A DNA stretch of 64,000 nucleotides, taken from positions 4,222,983 through 4,286,982 of the forward strand of contig VUYV01000007.1 of the NCBI GenBank assembly GCA_008711295.1, written 5' to 3'. The position numbers were made by a program, and so were the translations under genes. This stretch comes from Anarhynchus alexandrinus (Eukaryota > Chordata > Aves > Charadriiformes > Charadriidae). Positions 50,801-61,436 of the stretch are shown here, piece by piece. Below the pieces are notes generated by a model. The model was not told the origin of the DNA. It ran no database searches and worked only from the letters and a program-made list of their open reading frames with translations. Within the stretch, counting starts at the first letter, position 1. Each line of letters starts with the position of its first letter.

Positions 50801-53800
50801 CTCCGCAGATGCTCTTTGAAAAGGTGCCAGCTGCTGCCAACTGTGGTGGTGGGTTTTGTGCTGTGTCTACTAGTAATGGAAATCAGGGAAACCTGTGGGA
50901 TTTGGTTCCATAAGAAGAGAAAGGAAGAAATGTGTGTGTTGCATTATCACTGCATGCCACTCTAAAGCCAATAGCTTGCGTACGTCTTTCAGGAGAAACC
51001 ATTTGGCCCAGTGTAACTGGTATGCGCAACCATATTTTTAGATTTACGGTGAGGTAGTGCTGGAAGAAACCGACAACTTGGGGTTTGGGTGTTGTATGCA
51101 GCGGCTTGTGCAATAGTACTGCTACTCAGAGGATCTCTTGAAGCATAACTGTGCTTGCTCATTTGGTGGTTAGAGCACAGGAAGTTTGTGTCGGTGTGTG
51201 TGTGGTGTGTTGGTTGTGCTTTTTTTTTTTTAAGGTTTTGGTAAAGTAATAGATAGGTCATAGGAAATGACGCAGCTGCTAGCTAATCCCTAGATTTGTC
51301 CTCTGCTTTCTTCTAAACTGCAGCATTTACTTTAAAAAGTTGTTATGCAACTATACAAACCAAAGTGCGAATGTATGTCTTATATTTTGGAATCAAACCC
51401 ACCCTGTCTTATTTTGAACCTTTGAGAAAAGTGATCTAGAGTTTTAATTACACTTCCCAGCCACGTAAATTGCAGAGATAATTGTATACATCAGCGTTGT
51501 CTGACCTAGTTCTGCTGCAGTGCCTTTCATCTGTGGATCTCCAAGTGCCTTACAAAGAAAATTCCTTCATATTAGAAGGTGGGGAACCTGGGGCACAGAG
51601 GAGCAAAGTGAATATCCAGCCTGACAGTGACTGAACCCCAAGGGGGAGCAAGGTCTTCCGAGTCCCAGAGGACTACGTGGCTCTTATTCTTTGTACAAGT
51701 GCCCGCCGTTACTGACTGCTTACATACCCTAGTGCTGCATGCTGTGTAACTGCATGCCCTTCTTTTTCTAGAAGATTTGCCTTGCATTTCTTCTCACCGA
51801 ATGAATGTTGTATGTAATTTCCTTCTAAGACTCTCGGATTTTTGTTATAGTTTGTGGTTCTGGAGGTTGCTGTTGCATGCAAGTTAGGTGTGTTTTCTGT
51901 TGGGTTTTGTATTTCCTTTGATGCCCGTGACACCGCCCATTTTCTATAGAGATGGCAGTAGGATAGTAGGGGAGCAAAGAAAGTCGTGTTGCGTTTAATT
52001 TTCTGACGCTTTTTTTTTTTTTCAGAAAGTGGCCGGAGAAATAGTGGTTTCACTGACATACAGATATGTGACGTAGGTAAATAATCCCACATATGGTTAG
52101 CCAAGGCTTTGCTTGTCTAAGTGGAGAGTGGGTTTTAGCTGCAACGCTGTTTGCAGTGTGTAAGCTGATCTTTTTCTGAAATTGAAATCAAAAGGGGACT
52201 TTCTGACAGGGATCAGTGGTGGTTGCACATTGCACTGAAATGTATCTGGTTTAGTCCTGATGAAAGATGTTTGTTTATCTGCTTCCAGAATCAAATCTTT
52301 CTGTTTATCTACAGAGCTGGAGTATCAACAATACAGTCTCCCACTACTACACATCCCATCCCTTCCTCACTGGGGACAGCGTGCAAGGTCAGAGGTGCTT
52401 TAACACTCCTGACCCAATTTTTCCTTTGGCCTTCGTTCCAGCTTTGCTCGTCACTGACAGTCCACGCCAAGCACAGTTGTGCTATAGTGGTTATTACCAG
52501 TCTCTTTCCTGCAGAAGCAGATATGTGGTGGCTTTGTACTTGCTGTGCTCCAAGATTTTAGCACAAAGAAATTAAGTGGGATAGACAAAGAGATTTCGAG
52601 GCTGAATGACGTTGCTTTCCTTCTGTTCATTGATAGCCAGCTGTCACTTTGCAAAGCCCCAGTGTTGCGTTCGTAACAAGAGCTTTCAGATCAAGAGCAG
52701 GAATGCAAATGCTGTCCCCTGTCCTAGTGGGGTATGTTTCTCCCTTATTTCTCCACCACTTTCTGTAATTCACAGTGGAAGGTCCTTTGTGCTCTCGCTG
52801 TGTGAAGCACCCACGGTCAGTACTGCTGCGCATGTTGGTGGTTGGGATGTGCATCTTCTGCGGTCCAAGGATGTAGTCATCTGTGCTTCATCAAAAGCTG
52901 GCACCAGTACAATTTATGGACTGATTGCTGTTGAATTAAATGAACTATTAACGTTGTTTGAACTCATTTGCACTCAAGCCTGTTGACTACTTGGTCAAAA
53001 CAAGAGGTTCTGTTTGTTGGCATAATGTCTTAAGTGGCCTACAGGAATATTAGCAGTAGTGTTGTGTGTGTGGGGGGCATGAGCTGAGTGCCCTATGTTC
53101 AGGATAGTGCTGGTATCTGTGATTTAATACCCAGACTGTGCTCTGACAGCCTGCCACACTCTTACGGAGAGCCGATCCCAGCAGCCCTTGTAATTTTTTC
53201 TTTAAGGAAACATTCTCTTTGCTGGTGAGTGGACAATGTTAGTCGAGAAGCTTACGGTTAGCTGTGCCTGTGAGGGTGCGGAACTTGCAGGCTGGATGGT
53301 TGCTGTGTGAAAATGGCACGTAGTGTAAGCTTGTACGATACCACGTTATGAGTGGTACTGTCCTTACTTTTGCCAAGTTAATTTAGGCAGTTTAAGAAAA
53401 CAAACGAAGCTCGGCTGTTCTGTGCTACTTTGCGATAAGGCATCTTATGTGTGAAATGATTTTATTTTGACAGATTCTTCAAGTTTGGGGCTGCGCCTTT
53501 TTCACTATTTTATACAAAATAAAGACGAAGTGGCTATCTCTCTGTGACAGCAAATGGGTTTGGGTCATTTATTTTTCATATTTGACATACTGTTTTTCCT
53601 TTGGCCAAGAATAAGAGTAACTCTCTGAGGAGAAAAGGCAGATTCTGTGTCGGAGACATTTCAAAATGAGCTAAGCAAGAAAATTGGCAGGTAGCTGGTG
53701 ATACGGTCTAAGGCATGGCCTAAAGGAAGGCGTATGAAACTTAGAAACCCTCAAGAGCCTTAAAGGTCAAAGCAACCTGTTAAAATCGGCAGGATAGATT

Positions 53801-54020
53801 GCTGGAAGCCAGGGCAAAGCTGCCAGAAATGCAGTAACATGCTGGTCAAACTTAGCAGCTGATCGGCTCCTCTCTGTTGTCATGCAATTAAAATGCTTCT
53901 GATTTTTCAGGTTTGGTTGTTTGAAAGGTCTGCCTCTCCCCCTGGGACGTGTTTAGCTGCAGATGTTTGTGAGATTACAGTAGCAGCCTCGGTACGTTCC
54001 CTGACATTGCGCTGACTGGA
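50801..54020. other. Non-genic DNA, intron-like
   Basis: Unique sequence with an old interspersed-repeat fragment at 51517-51675 and T tracts near 51220-51232 and 52011-52022. Open frames at 52223-52561 and 52606-52986 were inspected and rejected: no domain, no splice flanks, amino-acid usage typical of translated intron. Confidence 0.5.
51517..51675 (+). repeat. Ancient amniote interspersed repeat (LINE/MIR-like 3' region)
   Basis: Motifs occur in the order of a repeat common in turtle, crocodilian and bird genomes: 'tgcctttcatctgtggatct', 'ccaagtgccttacaaag', 'ggtggggaacctggggcacagag', 'gagcaaagtg', 'gtgactgaacccc', 'tcttccgagtccca'. The matching memory is 'gcctttcatc..ggatctcaaagcgctttacaaa..ggggaaactgaggcacagag..aagtga..gaaccca..gactcccag'. 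The exact family name would need a repeat-library search. Confidence 0.6.
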
Positions 54021-54620
54021 GTAACCCTTGCCGAGCCCCGGTCGGGCAGCACGGCTTGCTGCAGGCAAGGTCAGTCTTTATCTTATTTGCACGGCTGGCC
54101 AAAGATCAGGCTGCTTTCAACACCAAACCTGGAATCGGAGGCTTGCTCTCCGCAGATTTTTCTCTGCTTTCTCAGGGAATAAGGAGCAGAGAGTCCAGTT
54201 GCTGACGTCTTTCGGCTTCTGCTGAAGCAATTAGGGAGTGCTAGCTGCAGGGTTCAGCTCTCCCCTCGCTGGTCCTGGAAGGCCGTGCGAGGGAGGGAGG
54301 GAGCTCTTCAGTTGAAAGTGGTTTCATAATCTTCAGTGGGAAGGCAGACCACGTCACTGCAAAGAAACGTCTTCAGAAGTGGCGCATCGCAACGCTGATA
54401 CGGAGTAATAAAGACAAAGTCTCCCTCCACCCTTGGCCGCTTTGTTGGCGGAGGAGCTGATATTACTGGAATGTGGAGACTCGGTGGGTGTGTAAAACGT
54501 AGGGGACTTCTCCCCGGAGGAGAGGACTTGCCTTGGGGGCTGAGCACTGGACGGAGTCCCCTGCGTGTCACTGAGGCTGTCTCTGCTGTCACATGCAGTG
54601 GTACCTGGTGGCCAGGGGCT
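54021..54620. promoter_or_regulatory. CpG-enriched patch with two CRE-type half sites
   Basis: CpG density is clearly above the surrounding DNA, with GC near 55-60% in places. TGACGT occurs on + at 54203-54208 and, in the opposite orientation, as ACGTCA at 54351-54356; this is the half site bound by CREB/ATF factors. No transcript or exon is evident. A distal regulatory element or alternative promoter is possible. The minus-strand open frame across 54308-54745 has no recognised domain. Confidence 0.28.
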
Positions 54621-57600
54621 TGCTGGTGCCCCAGCTTGCCGAGGAAGTCAAAAACTGAATGCGCCAAGCCAGCTGCTGTTAACACCCCAAAGGAGACACG
54701 GGGATCTCTTGTCCCGAACCGGATTGTCAACCATACAGGTTTCATCTGACATTAAGTGCATGGTGAAAAAAGTCCACCGTGCCTTCAGGAGGAGATGGAT
54801 TGCAGCCATATATAGAAATTATCTGACTTTTTTTCTAAGCATAAGCATTTGTGAAAAAGTGGTTCTTTTTGTGTTATCTGCTCTTTACCTAAGCTTTTTT
54901 CTTTGCAATTCAGAGTCTCAAAAACAAAATATATGTGTCATCAGAGCTTACTGTCTAAAAATCAACGTTATGCTACTACCTGCTGTCATTGCTTTTGTGG
55001 AATACAGCACTAAAAGTTGAGGAATAATATGAATGAGAGTTAGTGAATCAAAGAGTGAAGACAAAATACTACTCCTAAGAATGATTGGTGTCAGTTGTAA
55101 AACATCATTTTTCCCTCATGTTGAAAAAGAAATAGATGTCAGAATTCAGAAAAAAAGCTTTTATTTAACAAAAATAAAGCTACTGTTTAAGTGTTAGTTT
55201 TAAATGGGAAGCAAAGCATGAAACCACAGGCCATTTGTGTGTGCGCAGTGTTGCAAAAGACACAAAAGTGACTGCCAAGCACAGCAAACCCGAGCTTAAG
55301 AAGCGAGCATTCAGAAAGACTGTCCAAAAATGTACGGTGAAATCTGAAAAGCATGCTGTGCTTTTTTTCCCCTCTTCTTTTTAAGCATGTAGAGGGTGGA
55401 TGTTAAACTCCCCTCGTGTGTATTTAAGGTCGCTATCTCAAACTCGCACCCTTGTGTACGGGCACATTCTGGTTAGAAGTGGAAGCGTTTACTGGAATAC
55501 CTTCAGAGACCCCAGATCCTGACTGGGTGTTGCTGAAATTTTCCTTGCTGATTTTTAAACAGTTGATCATCTGCACAAATTAGGTTCTGTAGTTACTTGT
55601 CTTTTGACACTGTAGACATCAAACTTCAAAGGCTTGCTTGACTGCCAGTTAAAATATTGGCATCCTCTTATTTCTAATAGTCCCTAAAATGAAGAGTATT
55701 ACAGGTTCTGAGCTGGAAGGAGCAAGTCTTGATCGCGTTGGAATACAACTGGAATGAGAAATCTCATTTGCTCTTTGAGAATAATTTATAAAGAAGTTGA
55801 GTGGAGCAGGAAAGATGACTCGGGTTTTCTGTTTTGCAGTATTGAAATAATTAGCTCATAATTGAAAAGGGAGCCTGATTCTGCAGACACATAATTTGTT
55901 ATTTAGCATAATACAAACACACTGTTTTAACAGAAGAGGATTAAAACATCTAGCAAGGCACTATTTTCAATTCTGCTCCTTGTCACCATATGGTGGTTTT
56001 ACTCTTCAGTTTTCTGTGAATATGAGTTATGTGTGAGTTACGTTGTGCAGTGCTGTAGAATGAAAGCACAAAAGACCTGCCATTACATTTGCCAGATCAG
56101 TGGTTTGAGTTTTTCAGTGTTCTTGCCCTGTTCAGGAATTTAAGGCTTATATTTGAACAGTGACTGTAGCAAGTTGTCCTAGATTACTTTCTTCTGATAG
56201 AAGAGGGATTGTTGAATGTTTTTGATGAATTCTTGCCAACATCTGAGAAGGCGTAATTTCTGATCAGTCCTGCTGGATTTGCAAATTTACTGTTCAGTTT
56301 GCTGGAGATGTATGTTGCTAGAAAATGGCAAATTTTTTATTTGATTGGGGTGTTTGCGCTTTTTTCAGTCTCTGCTTTTACCATTTCTGATGAGTGGTGC
56401 TAAACTCATCTCTAAATTTTGTTTCAGATAAATGTAGTGAAAGAAGAGACTTGCGAAAACTGACAGGTTCGCTTGGTAAGGTTTCATATTTTGTGAACTG
56501 CAGAATCTTGGTGAGAGTGACTGTGTGTCCTCAGCTGTGATTGCCATTAGCTTGGGGTCACTGGTGTATTACACAGCACTAATTAATATTAAAAAACAAA
56601 ACAAAAGAAACAAACCAAAAAAAACTTGTAAGAAAAACCTGCAATATTTCATAGGGTATTTCTAAGAACTTTATAAAGTATAGACTACTTTAGCATGGAG
56701 TTAATTTTGTCTCGGGCACTCCAGTGAATCTGGGTTCTAGGGAGAGGGCAGGACTCCTGTTAACACTGTGAGAGATGACTTCTACTACTGCTGCTGCTGT
56801 TTGGCAATTCTCTAAACCCCAGTTTAAATTCTGCTAAAACCAACTTGATCTCAAAACTTTGAGGTTCTATATTCTAAAAGATTTTTCTGTTAGGATCAAA
56901 ACATGAGCACAGAGGAATCTGTACCTGGGTAGCACTGGATGTTAGCAGGATGGGCACGAGCCTGGCCAGCTGGGCAAGTTAGATCAGAAGTGCAGCATTT
57001 GCCACATGAATGTCTGTTTTCTGGGCAGTGATCTGGCTGGGCTTGGTGCTGGCGACACAGTGCAATGCCAGGACTGGAACACAGTACAGAAACCAGGGCA
57101 CCTGATTTTTGGGTCTTAGCATCTGATTCACTGCGGGCTGGACCTTCCTGGGCTCGATTCGATTGCTTATGGGAATTGGGGAAATGAAGACTCGTGTCAT
57201 CTTACTAAATTCTCAGGTTTCACTTATGGTTTAAATGATATCCCTTGAGCATTTTGGGGCCATTCAGGAGAAAAAGGAAGATTCAGGAGTGTGTACTTCT
57301 TATTTAGCCACATGCAACTGCATTATGGAATGCTAGATTTACTCTACTTTCATATTTACATAACTCAGAGGGATGCCTTTTAGCCTCTTGAGTTCTGTCT
57401 GTAGTCTGAATTCACACCTTTGGTGCTTTCCTTTGTGGAGAGCATTACTTGGTTACAGCTCAAGACAAAAGTGTCAGCCTCTGATTAGTCACATAAAGCA
57501 TCACCTGAGTCATCTCTGTCCTCAGCCTGGTTCAGACTCAGCCTTCTTAAAGCTGTGCTGATGGTTGAGCTGCTGATTTCCGTCTCCAAATAATGTAGGT

Positions 57601-57898
57601 GCATATTAATGAGTGTCATTAATTGATTAAAATAGTTCATGAGATGACTAAGATCTCCAGGAGTCCAAACTTCAAGTATAATGGCGTAGAAACTGCTGAT
57701 CATCTGTGTCTGACTTGAGTAGCAGCTGGAGTAATCTCTGGGAATGGTCTGATAACTTGCGTCCAAGATTCCTGTAGAACTGTCATTTCAAAGGCATTTT
57801 AATAAGGTTTTGTGGAAAGCAGTTGTGTGAGGTAGATTATTAAGGGAAAAAAAAATCCATAAAGCTTCAGTCACTCTGGGTTTTCTTTTTTCCCCTAG

Positions 57899-57939
57899 AC
57901 CTTCAGCAACTGTGAACTGCATCAGGATACTCAGAACAG
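57899..57939 (+). other. Microexon-like segment with a strong acceptor
   Basis: A strong polypyrimidine acceptor (GGTTTTCTTTTTTCCCCTAG) ends at 57898. The next 41 bases are open in the frame reading TFSNCELHQDTQN and are followed by CAG|GTTTGA, a weak donor. Could be an alternative or non-coding exon; without transcripts it is only a candidate. Confidence 0.15.
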
Positions 57940-58329
57940 GTTTGAATGCTGTTAAGAGGACCAACAAAGTCAAGGGTAGCATTCATCCTGCAGAGACTAG
58001 TGAAATGTATGATTTTGTGTGTGTGTGTGCCTTAAACACTGTTTTTTCTGGCAGTAAAAGTGTCATCTTCAGCTCTTCTCATCCGACGTTTTAATGGTCC
58101 GACATGGCTATTTATGCTTTTGTGTCTGGTAAGGCTGATGGACAGTTCTCATAACGTGCCTTGTCAATAGCTCTGTGTGTTTGTCGTGGCACTGTTGAGA
58201 GCCTGTGGTACTTAGTTCTCAGAAAGGACAATACAGTTGCCATTCTTCTTTGTCCTGGTATAATTTTTTCCTGCTAGGAAAACAGAATGGGCACAGCATT
58301 AGTCAAGGACCGTAGTTTTTAACGCCTGA

Positions 58330-58410
58330 GAAGAAACATTGTGATTGTCTAGTCTGACGTCTTTAAAACCTCATCCAGTGAGTTTTGAATTGACTTGTAA
58401 TTTGCAGTTC
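58330..58410 (+). repeat. Ancient CR1-type fragment
   Basis: 'aaacattgtgattgtctagtctgacgtc' followed by 'cctcatccagtgagttttgaattgac' resembles an old sauropsid CR1-like tail ('ggaccattgtgatcatctagtctgacctcc..ccagtgatttctgc'). Much more diverged than the copy at 5577-5750, consistent with an older family. Confidence 0.45.
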
Positions 58411-60094
58411 ACTAGCTTTTCGTTCGGTTCATGAAAGTGTGCGGGAATAGATGACAAGTTTAGGGGTTGAATCTCAGTTCTTTACCCATGTGATGAAGGT
58501 TGTTGCAACCACTGGTTGCTTGTCTCAAAATGTGTCTGCAGGATGGACTTCTAAATTAAGTGCACCAACAGTTTTCCTAATTACTTACTCAAGCTGCTTT
58601 TAGTTACTGAAAGACGGAGTTATGTCTCGCTTTCTTCACATGAGTAAAGCCTAGTGGGGCCACTGAAATAACCAGTTTGGTGCTTCATGATGCATCCTTT
58701 GTTCTTGAAAGTACCAAGGCTTGTATTCATCCTGAAGACAGTACTCTCTATGCAATGTTGTTGAATCTTGCGTGCATCTGCAGCTGTATATTTAGAGTCG
58801 GATGTAATACTTCTAGACTGACAACAATATATTTAACCTAATGCTAGATTACTGCCAGGATTACGTGTGCGGGCCATGTTTTAAGAAGCGCTGTTAGAAT
58901 TCGTGACATCTACAGTACATCTGCTGCCATTGAGGCATCACTGCTGCATCGCTGCCTCTTGCAGGGGTCGCGGCAGCAGGCTGGAACGCTGTGTTTCCAG
59001 CTCCGTGTGATAACCTCCCGAATGAATGATATACTGGAAAGTAACTGAAAATATTGATGAAAATATTAATTAAAATAAAAGAATAGAGGGGCTGATGACT
59101 AGGTATATCTTCCTTGTAACTGGGCATGTAGAGACAGTGTGCTTAGATGAGATAAAAAAGAAAATGGGAGACAAGACAAGAATTTCAGAGGTGTGGTTTT
59201 GTCTGGCACTGGCGTTTGTGGCTGAGCTCGTGATGCTCTGATATGTACAAGATACACTTATAGGCAGTTGCACCTTTGAAAATACAACGCTCTTTCTTCA
59301 TGCCTAATCCTTGCATCACAGGAATGGCTCTGAATGTACAGTAAAGCCTTTGATCTGTGCTTTGAGAGAGGTATAGGCAGAAAATTATTAAGATTGGCTG
59401 CGGAGGTGTTAGGATGTGGGTCAAACTGAAACTTTATATCGCTACTTTGGATCTGAGTCTGACTTTTTTATTTTGCAAAGAACAGGATTTGAGGTTAAGC
59501 TTCTGAACTTAAATCTGAAGCAGAGAAGCATATTCCTCGGTTGTTCTCTGAACTTTTGAGTTGGGTTTAGTGATCCAAAATCTTGCAAAATGGAGTATTT
59601 GGAAATAATCTGCTACAGTGTTTACAGCATTGAATTTAGTTTTGGTTTCTGTTTTATTCATTTCCAGTAAGAACTGGTGATTTGTTGCAAGAACACAAGA
59701 AACAAGAACAGAGTCTGATTTGGAATTCAAAGATACATATTTTTTAATTATATTTTTCAGAAACAGCACAAAGGTCTTTCTCAGCAGGATGCAGGCTAAA
59801 GAAAAAGGCAGAGGTTGCTTTATTATGCAAGCTTTATATTTCCTTTTCAATAATAATACTTCCCTAGAATGCTTTGATAGCGTCTAGTTGAAGCTTGCTG
59901 ATCACTTGGGCCCTTTTCAGAGGTTAACGTGGATGCTGTGACTTGTTTTAAGATGCTTTATATTCAACCTGTTTCTTTGTCTCTTGGGAAATGATTGATA
60001 AACAATCTCTGTATTAAGCGTTCTTCTTTAAATGTTATCTGGGAAGATATAAGTAGGAAAATGAAGCTGTTACATTCTTGTTGCTCAGTCCTTC

Positions 60095-60265
60095 CTACTG
60101 ATTCTGCTCTGGTTGTTTTTCTGATAAGCCAGATTTCTGTCTGTAGTTCCAAACATAATAGTGCCATGAGATTCTGTTAATGCTGTAGTAACATGTGGCC
60201 CAAGCAATTAGAAGGAAGACAGCTGATATTAACAGTAAATTCATATATACCTTTTGTTCAGCCAT
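60095..60265 (-). CDS. Candidate small ORF, single-pass membrane peptide
   Basis: A minus-strand frame of 56 codons starts at the ATG complementary to 60263-60265 and stops at 60095-60097. The start has a good Kozak context (A at -3, G at +4). The peptide begins MAEQKVYMN, followed by a hydrophobic segment at about residues 10-25 (LLLISAVFLLIAWA), an aromatic, basic stretch rich in Tyr and Trp (residues 26-42), and a polar tail ending EKQPEQNQ. This is the layout of a small single-pass membrane protein or of the signal-anchor exon of a type II protein. Against it: frames of this length are expected by chance in 64 kb, no promoter or poly-A signal is clearly linked, and I recognise no family. 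A weak donor-like AAAG|GTATAT inside the frame would leave only five codons if spliced. Confidence 0.15.
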   Translation of the reverse strand: MAEQKVYMNLLLISAVFLLIAWATCYYSINRISWHYYVWNYRQKSGLSEKQPEQNQ

Positions 60266-61400
60266 GTTTAGTGAGAGTTGAGTTATCAAATAAAATGTTT
60301 AGAAACTGAAAGACGCGAGAGAAATCCAAGCAGAATTCCATGTGAGTGGGTGGTTCTACGTCAGTGCTGTCCTGTTGTGCCACAGACCCTCCGCTGTGAG
60401 GGGAGGTGGGATGGGGGGGGTGTAAGGCAGAGCTGCCCCTAGTTGGAGGGAGCCTGACTTGTGGATTAGAGGGAGCAGGACTTTTCCTTGGTCACCATTA
60501 CGATTGTGTGCTGTGCCGCAGCGGTGTCACACAGTGACGTGGTGGTATTTGTGGATTTTAATTACATAGAGGAGGGCAGGAATGGTTATCCTTTTTTCCG
60601 TTCCTGCCTTGGGTAAAGCTGATGCAAGCAGAAGTGGGCAAAACCCATGGTGTTTGTTCAGGTATATAGTTCAAACATACCTCTAATTTGGAAGCTTTTG
60701 TATTCTGCTAAAACCAAAATGCCATAGAGGGGAAGCAACCCATGTTTTTATCAATGTTTGGAGTCCATATCATAACATTCAGTGGTACTTCTAAGTCCAT
60801 GGTGGTTTGGATTCAGATTTACCATTAAATGTTAATGTACATTGGTAATATTTGCTTTCTGATAGCTTTCTGTTGGAAAATCTGTGGCTAGCTTAACTTT
60901 GGGCAAATAGTTCACTGAAGATCATTCAGATTTCCTTGGTAGAAATTTCTTGGACTAATAGTAATAACTGTTTGGTTATTGAGGTCAAAGCTCTGAAATG
61001 GTACACTTGTTTCGCCCTTTCCTCCCTGAGTGGAAAACTCAGTCTACAAAGCTGTGTTTGCAATATTTAAGGTTTTATAGGAACGACCTATTTCCTTTAG
61101 AGATAGTAAATAAATTAATAAAATAATCTTGACAGAGGGTAAGGATGTTGCTGCAGAATTATGCACAGGAAAGCTGACTTGACAATGTAATTGAGCTTGA
61201 AAACCAAAACATAATTGCCAAGGGTGGGAGTGAAACCTCCAGCCAATTGTGCTGACACAACCTGAAGGTCTAGCTTGACTAAATGGCTGGAATTATTTTA
61301 AAGCAGATTTTGATATGAAACTGGTAGGGGGCAGGGGAGTCAACCTAGTCTAGTATGCAAAGCTGCTTTGTTGGGAGGCTGTTTTTTCACTGAAGTGATA

Positions 61401-61436
61401 TTGTATAAGCCATCTTTATTGTATAAGCCATCTTTA
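61401..61436 (+). repeat. Perfect 18-bp tandem duplication
   Basis: TTGTATAAGCCATCTTTA is repeated exactly at 61401-61418 and 61419-61436. Its GCCATCTTTA part occurs a third time at 61488-61497, within ATTGTGGCCATCTTTATGG. GCCATCTT matches the core site of the zinc-finger factor YY1. Confidence 0.85.

Noticed and set aside
54600..54625. GGTGGCCAGGGGC, reminiscent of a CTCF site
   Set aside because: Only the CCAGGGG core fits; flanking consensus positions do not.
54308..54745. 145-codon minus-strand open frame
   Set aside because: Depends on the CpG-richer, stop-poor composition of the patch; no domain or splice context.
56591..56626. A-rich run that could be the tail of a retrotransposed copy
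   Set aside because: No gene-like or SINE body and no target-site duplication could be seen beside it.
57145..57170. GGCTCGATTCGATTG, resembling a tRNA T-arm
   Set aside because: No matching stems or A-box within the required distance.
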